Shown here piece after piece: positions 6,084 through 12,499 of a DNA stretch of 14,503 nucleotides. Made by a program: the position numbers and the translations under genes. Source of the stretch: Rhodospirillaceae bacterium (GTDB lineage: Bacteria; Pseudomonadota; Alphaproteobacteria; UBA7985); contig PAFB01000025.1 in NCBI GenBank assembly GCA_002700865.1, positions 1 to 14,503 on the forward strand, given 5' to 3'. Within the stretch, counting starts at the first letter, position 1; every line of letters starts with the position of its first letter. A model generated the notes under the pieces. It saw only the letters and a list, made by a program, of their open reading frames with translations. It searched no databases and was not told where the DNA came from.

Positions 6084-7466
6084 ATGGACCAACTCCGCAT
6101 TGCGGTGGCGCAAATCAACCCGATTGCCGGGGACATTTCGCGCAATCTAGAACTTCACATCGCAGCCTACGAAGAAGCCGCCGCAAATGCCGATCTGGTG
6201 GTGTTTGCTGAGTCGTCGCTGACCGGCTACCCACTTGGCGACCTCGCCCTGCATGAGCAGTTCCTCAAGGACTGCATGCATGCCAACGACCGGCTGGTTG
6301 ACCTGACTGAAGGCGAAGGCCGGCCCGGTATTGTTTTTGGCAGTCTGATTGTCGATGACAGCGTCGTACCCGCGTTCTACGCCTATGCGTCGAAGCATCG
6401 CCGGATGAAAGGCGTGACGTACAATGCCGCGTTTCTCGCGGAAAACGGCGAAGTGCTGGGCAAGCGGTATAAGCGCTCCCTGCCCACCTTTGGCCCCTTT
6501 GACGAAGCGCGCTGGTTTGAGCCCGGGCCGCTGCAGGGACCGGTGATGTTTCGCGGCGCGAAAATCGGTCTGCAGATTTGCGATGATGCCTGGCGGGAAG
6601 ACGGTCCCGAAACGCTTGAAGAAACCGGCACGGACCTGATGATCGCGCTCAACGGTTCGGGCTACACCGCCGATATTATGGACCAGCGGCACGCGGCGAT
6701 GTCTCGGCTGAGCCAAGTGCACGGCTTTCCCATCATTTACACCAATCTCGTCGGTGGTCAGGACGGGATGGTGTTTGATGGTGGCGGGTTCTGTATCAAC
6801 CCCGGCGGCGATTTCGCCGGCTGTTTCCCGCTCGCTGAGACCGGGGTTTTCAACACCCGTTGGATGCGTGTGGAAGGGAGTTGGCGCTGTGTGTCGGCAC
6901 CCAAGGACGAACCGGAGACCAGTTGGCAGGCCGCCGCCAAAGTGATCCGACTGGGCGTTGCTGATTTCGCACGCAAGAACCGCCTGTCAGTCGAAGTCGC
7001 TGACGTGGCCCATCCGGCGACGGAGATGCTGAAAACACTCGTGCCGATTGTGGACTGGAAAGCCGGAAATACTCTAACCCTGCTGCCTTGGTCCAAGACC
7101 GAACTGGCGCTGGGTGAGTTTGAGAATCTGCATGGCCTCGATGGCCCGCGTATGGCGCCTTTTGGCGATGTTTACAGCTCTGACCTTTCCTCTCTGGCCG
7201 AAGCCATGGGCGAAGACGCGCCGCCGGTAGGAAATACAGAAACCGACCGCCAGCTCAAAGCCCTGATCGAAGACGAGTTGTGCATCGACAGTCTCGAAGA
7301 CGAAGGCTTCAGAGTTGAGGCCTGCATTGATCTGTGGAAGCGGATATCGGTATCGGAGTACAAGCGCCGGAGTGCGCCAGTAGTGCTTCGATTGAGCCAG
7401 CGTGCCCTGGTGGGTGATCGTGCCTACCCCCTGACCAACCGGTATCGTTTACCGTCTGACCTTTAG
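6084..7466 (+). CDS. Degenerate glutamine-dependent NAD+ synthetase-like protein: intact nitrilase/amidase domain, eroded synthetase domain
   Basis: A 460-residue protein. Residues 1 to about 265 form the glutaminase half of NadE, a nitrilase-superfamily domain. Its catalytic triad is readable: Glu43 (FAESSLTGY), Lys130 (before SLPTFGPFDE) and Cys166 (LQICDDAW). The NadE-like VGGQD...VFDG segment is kept, with VGGQDG where VGGQDE is usual. Residues about 282-460 align with the synthetase half only in fragments: RLGVADFARKN, PWSKTELALG (for TGNKSEMAVG), FGDVYSSD (for LKDVYKT), SEYKRRSAP and DRAYPLTNRYR. The ATP pyrophosphatase loop SGGxDS is absent, and roughly 100 residues that normally separate RKN from the TGNKSE region shrink to about 35. 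Family members are usually about 540-560 residues. The frame is intact, so this is probably a maintained pseudoenzyme or amidase rather than a working NAD synthetase. It lies 10 nt upstream of gltX. Confidence 0.9.
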   Translation: MDQLRIAVAQINPIAGDISRNLELHIAAYEEAAANADLVVFAESSLTGYPLGDLALHEQFLKDCMHANDRLVDLTEGEGRPGIVFGSLIVDDSVVPAFYAYASKHRRMKGVTYNAAFLAENGEVLGKRYKRSLPTFGPFDEARWFEPGPLQGPVMFRGAKIGLQICDDAWREDGPETLEETGTDLMIALNGSGYTADIMDQRHAAMSRLSQVHGFPIIYTNLVGGQDGMVFDGGGFCINPGGDFAGCFPLAETGVFNTRWMRVEGSWRCVSAPKDEPETSWQAAAKVIRLGVADFARKNRLSVEVADVAHPATEMLKTLVPIVDWKAGNTLTLLPWSKTELALGEFENLHGLDGPRMAPFGDVYSSDLSSLAEAMGEDAPPVGNTETDRQLKALIEDELCIDSLEDEGFRVEACIDLWKRISVSEYKRRSAPVVLRLSQRALVGDRAYPLTNRYRLPSDL

Positions 7467-7476
7467 GAACATTCCA

Positions 7477-8826
7477 GTGACCCTCCGCGTTCGTTTCGCC
7501 CCATCACCAACCGGCTGGCTGCACCTTGGCAACATCCGAACGGCCGTCATCAACTGGATGCACGCCAAACAAGCCGGTGGCACCTTTGTCCTGCGGATTG
7601 ACGACACTGACCTGGAACGGAGTACGGACGAATTCCGGGCAGGGATCGAAGAAGACATGACCTGGCTGGGGCTGACGTGGGACGATTATGCCAAACAGTC
7701 CGACCGCTTCGCCGAATACGACAAAGCCCGTGACAACCTGATTGCCAGCGGTCGCCTCTATGCCTGTTACGAGACGGGGCCAGAGCTGGAATTGATGCGC
7801 AAAACAGCGTCGATCCAAGGCAAACCGTTCATCTACAACCGCTCAGCCTACCCTCTGTCTGCCGAAGACGAGGCCCGATTAAAGGCCGAAGGACGCGAGG
7901 CGCACTGGCGGTTTGCGCTGAAGCCCGGTGAAATCAAGTGGCACGATTTGGCGCGCGGAGAGACGAGCTTTTTGGCCGAGAATCTCTCTGATCCCGTGCT
8001 GATCCGGGGCGATGGCTCTTACCTCTACACCCTCTGTTCTGTGCTCGATGACATCGATTTGGGCATGACCGACATCATCCGCGGCGAAGACCATACGTCC
8101 AACACCGCAACACAAATCCAGCTTTTCGAAGCCCTCGCCGAGCAAAAGGGGCTGGGCGATTTTCAGATGCCGCGCTTTGCGCATATGCCGCTGGTGAGTG
8201 GCGCGGATGGGTCCAAGCTGTCCAAGTCGAACGGCGCACTATCCATCCGAGACTTGCGAGATGAAGGCGGGCTGGAACCGCTGACCATCGTTGCCTTTCT
8301 GAGCCGTCTTGGCACCCCCGACGGTCCGCAACCCGTTTCCGATATTGGCGAATTGTCCGCGACCTTCGGCATCGAACGATTTGGCCGATCTGGTCCACGC
8401 ATGGACCCCGACGAACTGGCCCCCCTGAACGGCAAAATCGTCCGCCAGTTGCCCTATGAGGCCGTGACCAGCCGGTTTGACGGCATGACCCCGGCGCAAT
8501 GGGCCGCGATCCAGCCCAATTTGGAACGCCTGTCAGATGTTGGCGACTGGCTGGCTTTGATCGATGGCCCCGTAACCCCGGAAATCGAAGACGCTGACTT
8601 TGCAATCAAAGCTGCCGAACTGCTGCCCGACGGTGAGTTAGACGGCGACAGTTGGAAGGTCTGGACCGACGCCGTTAAAGCGGAAACGGGTGCGAAAGGC
8701 AAAGCGCTGTTCATGCCGTTGCGCCTCGCTGTAACCGGCCAGCCACGCGGGCCTGAAATGGCCGTGCTGTTGCCATTGATTGATCGTACAAAGATTATTG
8801 CGCGTTTAAATGGGAATGTCGCCTGA
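7477..8826 (+). CDS. gltX: Glutamate--tRNA ligase (class I)
   Basis: A 449-residue cytoplasmic class I synthetase that charges tRNA with glutamate. The opening VRFAPSPTGWLHLGNIRTA contains the HIGH-type signature as H16-L-G-N19. The KMSKS-type signature is K247-L-S-K-S251 (GSKLSKSNGALSIR). LRIDDTDLERST and IIRGEDHTSNT are also family landmarks. The GTG start at 7477 is supported by the family N terminus and by AGGAA at 7465-7469, which overlaps the TAG stop of the preceding gene, so translation is probably coupled. Alphaproteobacteria often carry two GltX paralogues. The length of about 450 and the HLGN/KLSKS forms do not let me say whether this copy charges tRNA-Glu only or misacylates tRNA-Gln for GatCAB. 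It is followed by cysS after a 33-bp gap. Confidence 0.95.
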   Translation: MTLRVRFAPSPTGWLHLGNIRTAVINWMHAKQAGGTFVLRIDDTDLERSTDEFRAGIEEDMTWLGLTWDDYAKQSDRFAEYDKARDNLIASGRLYACYETGPELELMRKTASIQGKPFIYNRSAYPLSAEDEARLKAEGREAHWRFALKPGEIKWHDLARGETSFLAENLSDPVLIRGDGSYLYTLCSVLDDIDLGMTDIIRGEDHTSNTATQIQLFEALAEQKGLGDFQMPRFAHMPLVSGADGSKLSKSNGALSIRDLRDEGGLEPLTIVAFLSRLGTPDGPQPVSDIGELSATFGIERFGRSGPRMDPDELAPLNGKIVRQLPYEAVTSRFDGMTPAQWAAIQPNLERLSDVGDWLALIDGPVTPEIEDADFAIKAAELLPDGELDGDSWKVWTDAVKAETGAKGKALFMPLRLAVTGQPRGPEMAVLLPLIDRTKIIARLNGNVA

Positions 8827-8859
8827 ACCGGCTAAATGCTGCCTGAGGACCCAAGCCTG

Positions 8860-10212
8860 ATGACCGAAATCCGTTTGACCAACACACTCACGCGACAAAT
8901 CGAGGATTTTGTACCTATTATCCCGGGTCAGGTTGGCGTCTATTTGTGTGGTCCGACGGTCTACGATCTGGCGCATTTGGGCAATGCCCGGTCGGCGGTC
9001 AACTTCGACATGCTGCACCGCTTGTTGCGTCATGATTTCGGGGCGGAGAACGTATCTTTTGTGCGCAACATCACCGACGTTGACGATAAAATCATCGCCC
9101 GGTCGATCGAAACTGGCAAACCCATCGGTGAACTGACGGCAGCCTCTACGCAAGATTACCTCGACGACCTCGATGCCCTGAGCGTGCTGCCCGTTACCAA
9201 CATGCCGCGCGCCACGGAATACATTCCGGAAATGATCGGGATGATCGAGGTGTTGATCGACAAGGGCCACGCCTACGTGGCACCGGACGGCAACGTGCTG
9301 TTCCACGTCCCGTCGATGAACGACTATGGCCAGCTTTCCCGGCGCAGTCAGGACGACATCATCGCCGGCGCCCGTGTTGAGGTAAGTTCTGCGAAAAGAG
9401 ACGCGTCCGACTTCGTGCTTTGGAAGCCGAAAAAGAACGAGGAGCCAGAGAGCGCCGCGTTTGCCAGTCCCTGGGGGCTTGGGCGACCGGGTTGGCACAT
9501 TGAGTGTTCGGCCATGTCAAAGTCGATCCTGGGCGACGTTTTCGATATCCATGCCGGCGGCAACGACCTGATTTTCCCCCACCATGAAAACGAGATCGCG
9601 CAAAGCCGCTGTGCAAACGACACCGCTCATATGGCCAAGACCTGGCTACACAACGGCATGCTGATGGTCGAAGGCCAGAAGATGTCGAAGTCGCTGGGGA
9701 ATTTCTTCACCGTGCGCGATTTGCTGGGTGAGGGGCACCAAGGGGAAACTTTGCGGCTGTCGCTGCTCTCCGGGCATTACCGCGCACCGCTGGATTTCAC
9801 GCAAGCCAAATTGGTCGAGGCAAAGAACCGGCTGGATAGCTGGTACCGCACCTGGAACGGCGCACCTGCCGCTGCAGAAGTTCCAGAACCCGTGTTGCGA
9901 GCCGTTCGTGACGACCTGAATACGCCACAAGCCTTTGCCGAAATCGACGCGCTCAAATCCAATCCGGCTCAGCTTGCCGCGGCAGCCCAGTTCCTCGGCC
10001 TGCTGACACAGTCCCCGGAAGACTGGTTCCAAGGTGGCGGCAGCGATGAAGACGGGCTTTCCGGCGACGCCATTGATGCTTTGATCATCGAACGCGCTGA
10101 CGCCAAAAAGGCCAAGAACTTTGCCCGCGCCGACGAAATCCGCGATCAACTCACAGAGGCCGGTATCATCCTTGAAGACGGTGCCGGAGGCACGACATGG
10201 CGGCGAGGGTGA
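8860..10212 (+). CDS. cysS: Cysteine--tRNA ligase (class I)
   Basis: A 450-residue zinc-dependent cytoplasmic enzyme that charges tRNA-Cys. The zinc ligands expected from the E. coli enzyme are all present: Cys30 (YLCGPTVYD), Cys216 (HIECSAM), His241 and Glu245 (PHHENEIAQS). The HIGH motif is H39-L-G-N42 and KMSKS is at 274-278. The C-terminal anticodon-binding part is shorter than in E. coli but ends with the usual RADEIRDQL helix and a Trp-Arg-Arg tail. An ATG at 8836 opens the same frame eight codons earlier. I prefer 8860 because GAGGA sits 10 nt upstream and MTEIRLTNTLTR fits the family N terminus. The last 16 nt overlap the start of the small lipoprotein gene. Confidence 0.96.
   Translation: MTEIRLTNTLTRQIEDFVPIIPGQVGVYLCGPTVYDLAHLGNARSAVNFDMLHRLLRHDFGAENVSFVRNITDVDDKIIARSIETGKPIGELTAASTQDYLDDLDALSVLPVTNMPRATEYIPEMIGMIEVLIDKGHAYVAPDGNVLFHVPSMNDYGQLSRRSQDDIIAGARVEVSSAKRDASDFVLWKPKKNEEPESAAFASPWGLGRPGWHIECSAMSKSILGDVFDIHAGGNDLIFPHHENEIAQSRCANDTAHMAKTWLHNGMLMVEGQKMSKSLGNFFTVRDLLGEGHQGETLRLSLLSGHYRAPLDFTQAKLVEAKNRLDSWYRTWNGAPAAAEVPEPVLRAVRDDLNTPQAFAEIDALKSNPAQLAAAAQFLGLLTQSPEDWFQGGGSDEDGLSGDAIDALIIERADAKKAKNFARADEIRDQLTEAGIILEDGAGGTTWRRG
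10186..10190 (+). promoter_or_regulatory. Strong Shine-Dalgarno GGAGG inside the cysS 3' end
   Basis: GGAGG lies 6 nt before the ATG at 10197, within the last codons of cysS. This is one of the best ribosome binding sites in the window. It supports the small overlapping lipoprotein gene as a real, translationally coupled unit. Confidence 0.75.
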
Positions 10213-10541
10213 CGTTTGCGCTGGGGCTGTTGCTGGCACTGCTTGTCGCCTGCGATGCAACCGATCCCATGGATGACGCATCGGTGGCCGAAGCTATGGA
10301 CCGCATGCCCTCGGCAGCGGCATTGACCAAGGAAAACCCGGTCGCCTTCATCGAAATCGAAGGCCCGAATTTCTATGCCGTCTACAACCCAAAAGTGGTC
10401 TCAGCCGATGGCGTTCTCTGGCACAGTCAAAAAAACTGTCCAGGCAGCCCGCCAAACTACGCTTTTCCCCTTACCAAGCCCCTGAGCATCAGCGACGGCT
10501 TGCAGCGGATCACTATGGCCTGCCAATATAAGTTTAACTGA
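10197..10541 (+). CDS. Small predicted lipoprotein of unknown function
   Basis: A 114-residue protein. The N terminus is a short basic start, a hydrophobic run (residues 6-18, rich in Leu and Ala) and a lipobox LVAC. Cys19 is the likely lipidated residue, followed by Asp20. The mature part begins with an acidic, low-complexity stretch and then a compact segment from about residue 47 (NPVAFIEIEGPNFYAVYNP). It contains two further cysteines, Cys81 (KNCPG) and Cys109 (MACQY), which could pair in a disulfide in the periplasm. Asp at +2 is the classic E. coli inner-membrane retention signal, but this rule may not hold here. I recognise no family. The gene starts inside cysS (16-nt overlap) behind GGAGG and is read in the same run as cysS and the downstream oxidoreductase. 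Confidence 0.8.
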   Translation: MAARVTFALGLLLALLVACDATDPMDDASVAEAMDRMPSAAALTKENPVAFIEIEGPNFYAVYNPKVVSADGVLWHSQKNCPGSPPNYAFPLTKPLSISDGLQRITMACQYKFN

Positions 10542-10605
10542 GCAGCACACGGGCCTCATAGGTCTCCGGGTGCTGATGAACCTTTTGCACTGGGAGATGC
10601 GAAAC

Positions 10606-11571
10606 ATGCGAGCTTTGGTCTGCGAAACCCTCGGCCCCATCAACACTCATTCGGTCAAGGAAATCGCCGATCCCACCCCCGGTAAGGGTCAGGTGGCGAT
10701 CAGCGTAAAGGCTTGCGGCGTTAACTTCGCCGACACGTTGATCGTGCAGGGCCTGTATCAGGAAAAACCCGACACGCCATTTGTACCGGGCGCAGAAGTC
10801 GCTGGTGAGGTGCTCGCACTGGGTGAGGGCGTGAAGGGTGTGGAGATTGGTCAGCGGGTTATTGCGCTGGTGTCTACGGGCGGGTTTGCGGAGATTGCTC
10901 TGGCCAATGCTGCCACCCTGATTCCTCTGCCAGAAGGCATCGCTTTCACCGACGCAGCGGCCTTTACCATTGCCTACGGCACGTCACACGTTGCTTTGGA
11001 AACCCGTGCACGGCTCAAGTCCGGCGAGACCTTGATGATCAACGGAGCCTCTGGCGGGGTCGGGCTGACGGCGGTTGAGATTGGTAAGCAAATGGGTGCA
11101 ACGGTCATTGGCTTGGCCAGCACTGAAGAGAAGCGCGAATTGGTCCGCAGCCGCGGCGCGGACCACGTATTTGACGTCGCTGACCCTGAATTGCGAGACA
11201 AGGTGAAGGCCTTGGGCGGCGCGGATGTGGGCTATGATGTCATCGGCGGAGATGCCTTCAACACCATGCTTCGCTGCATGAATTTTGAGGGGCGGTTACT
11301 GACCGTCGGGTACGCCTCGGGCGAGATCCCCAAAGTCCCGGCAAACTTGCTGTTGGTGAAGAACATTGCGGTTGTGGGCGTCTATTGGGGTAGCTATGCG
11401 CGCCACAATCCCGGCGTGATGATGGGCTCCCTGCTCACGCTGATGGGCTGGCTCAAAGAAGGCAAGCTGCAGCCGCACGTTTCTGACATCGTACCTTTGG
11501 CTGAGGCAACCAAGGGTCTTGAAGCGCTTGCGACGCGCAAATCAGTCGGCAAAGTCGTTATCCAGCCCTGA
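10606..11571 (+). CDS. NAD(P)H:quinone oxidoreductase-like, zinc-independent MDR family
   Basis: A 321-residue medium-chain dehydrogenase/reductase. The N-terminal GroES-like fold carries VKACGVNFADTLIVQG and PFVPGAEVAGEV, typical of quinone oxidoreductase and related enoyl reductases. The Rossmann domain has NGASGGVGL (147-154) for nucleotide binding. Zinc-binding residues of the alcohol dehydrogenases are not seen, consistent with a zinc-free reductase that uses NADPH on quinones or other enones. The true substrate cannot be told. GVYWGSYARHNP near residues 258-269 is characteristic of a widespread bacterial subgroup. The ATG at 10606 is chosen because MRALVCETLG is the family start and GGGAG lies 9 nt upstream. 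In-frame starts at 10570 and 10597 give only a nonconserved extension. It is the last gene before a strong terminator. Confidence 0.92.
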   Translation: MRALVCETLGPINTHSVKEIADPTPGKGQVAISVKACGVNFADTLIVQGLYQEKPDTPFVPGAEVAGEVLALGEGVKGVEIGQRVIALVSTGGFAEIALANAATLIPLPEGIAFTDAAAFTIAYGTSHVALETRARLKSGETLMINGASGGVGLTAVEIGKQMGATVIGLASTEEKRELVRSRGADHVFDVADPELRDKVKALGGADVGYDVIGGDAFNTMLRCMNFEGRLLTVGYASGEIPKVPANLLLVKNIAVVGVYWGSYARHNPGVMMGSLLTLMGWLKEGKLQPHVSDIVPLAEATKGLEALATRKSVGKVVIQP

Positions 11572-11622
11572 CCCCGACGCCCACCGCACCGGGCAGCAAT
11601 AGCCGCAGACACGCCACTGCAC

Positions 11623-11653
11623 AAAAAAAGGGGAACCCGCTGGTTCCCCTTTT
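11623..11653. terminator. Bidirectional intrinsic terminator between convergent genes
   Basis: GGGGAACC (11630-11637) pairs perfectly with GGTTCCCC (11642-11649) around the tetraloop CGCT. The stem is flanked by seven A on the left (11623-11629) and four T on the right (11650-11653). Plus-strand transcripts from the oxidoreductase end in a T4 run. Minus-strand transcripts from the gene ending at 11685 end in a T7 run. It therefore serves both convergent units, more strongly on the minus strand. Confidence 0.93.
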
Positions 11654-11684
11654 GCTCAATACCGTCGAAAACCGAGGGACGACC

Positions 11685-12431
11685 TCAATCCGCAGCACGG
11701 GCCTTTGACGTTTCGGCAATCCAGTTGCCGATGTCCTGTGTCACCACATCACCGGTTTGCAAATCCTTGAGCTTCTGGATGCGGTCAGCACGGAAGGTCA
11801 GGCACGAGTAACCATCTGTCGGGAAGCTGTCGAGGTTGAGATTGCCCTTACGGTGCACCAGCGCATAGACGAGGATCTCCCGCTGCGAAGGCTGACCCTT
11901 TGAGTCGACATAATCGATGGCAAAGTGACGGGCCATGGCGCCATCAATGAAATCGCCGCCGAACATGGTGTTCAGGTCGTCTTGGGACTTGCCTCGGAAC
12001 TCCACCCGCTCGGTCGCGTGCATGGTCGCAGCAGTCTCGCCGATTTCGTCCTTCAGCCGGGCGTTTTCGGCCCGCAGAGACGCGTTTTCCGAAGCCAGAG
12101 CAGCAGAGTCACCGCCACCATCTTGGCTGGCCATTTGCGCTTCCGCCAACTGAGCCTCAAGTCGGGCAATACGGGCGTCGCGGTCCGCGAGGTCAGACGA
12201 CGCGCCGCTGCTTTGCGCCGGCGCGCTGTCCGAGGCTGAGGACTCGCTGGAACGTTCGCCGCTCAGGAACCAGAGCATGAGCGCGCCGATCAGGCCGGAA
12301 ATAGTAAGCGGCCAGATCAGCCACCAGGGATATTCAGACAGCCCCGCTGCCGAAAAGATGCCAAGCTGTGACAGCAGGCTGAGAATCGCGGCAATGCCGA
12401 GAATGATGGCGACGATACGTCTCCAATTCAT
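11685..12431 (-). CDS. Two-helix membrane protein with coiled coil and C-terminal WYL-like domain
   Basis: A 248-residue protein of no family I can name. After the basic start MNWRR come two membrane segments, about residues 6-28 and 36-57. Next is a Ser/Ala-rich linker (60-80), then a helical coiled-coil stretch (about 80-135: RIARLEAQLAEAQ, SLRAENARLKDEI). The C-terminal domain (about 168-240) contains IDYVDSKGQPSQREI, then TFRADRIQKLKDLQTGDVV. That is the pattern of WYL-like domains, including those found with TerB-type proteins: a (I/F)xYxDxxGxxSxREI strand and a terminal FRxDRI. The W-Y-L triplet itself is not present. Positive-inside reasoning puts both termini in the cytoplasm, so the WYL-like part would be cytosolic. 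AAGGA lies about 8 nt before the ATG. It follows the OmpA-type gene by 68 bp on the same strand and is likely co-transcribed. Confidence 0.8.
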   Translation of the reverse strand: MNWRRIVAIILGIAAILSLLSQLGIFSAAGLSEYPWWLIWPLTISGLIGALMLWFLSGERSSESSASDSAPAQSSGASSDLADRDARIARLEAQLAEAQMASQDGGGDSAALASENASLRAENARLKDEIGETAATMHATERVEFRGKSQDDLNTMFGGDFIDGAMARHFAIDYVDSKGQPSQREILVYALVHRKGNLNLDSFPTDGYSCLTFRADRIQKLKDLQTGDVVTQDIGNWIAETSKARAAD

Positions 12432-12499
12432 TTTCTAGTCCTTTCCCTAAAAGTTGGGTCAAAGTCATTCTTTATGTCAATTTAGTCTTTTGCAAGCCC

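Noticed and set aside
5439..6113. 224-residue minus-strand frame across the pyc end and the spacer
   Set aside because: It is mostly antisense to pyc, has no family features and no good ribosome binding site.
6084..7466. Calling this gene simply nadE, NAD+ synthase
   Set aside because: The SGGxDS ATP-binding loop and about 100 residues of the synthetase domain are absent, so the standard functional name would mislead.
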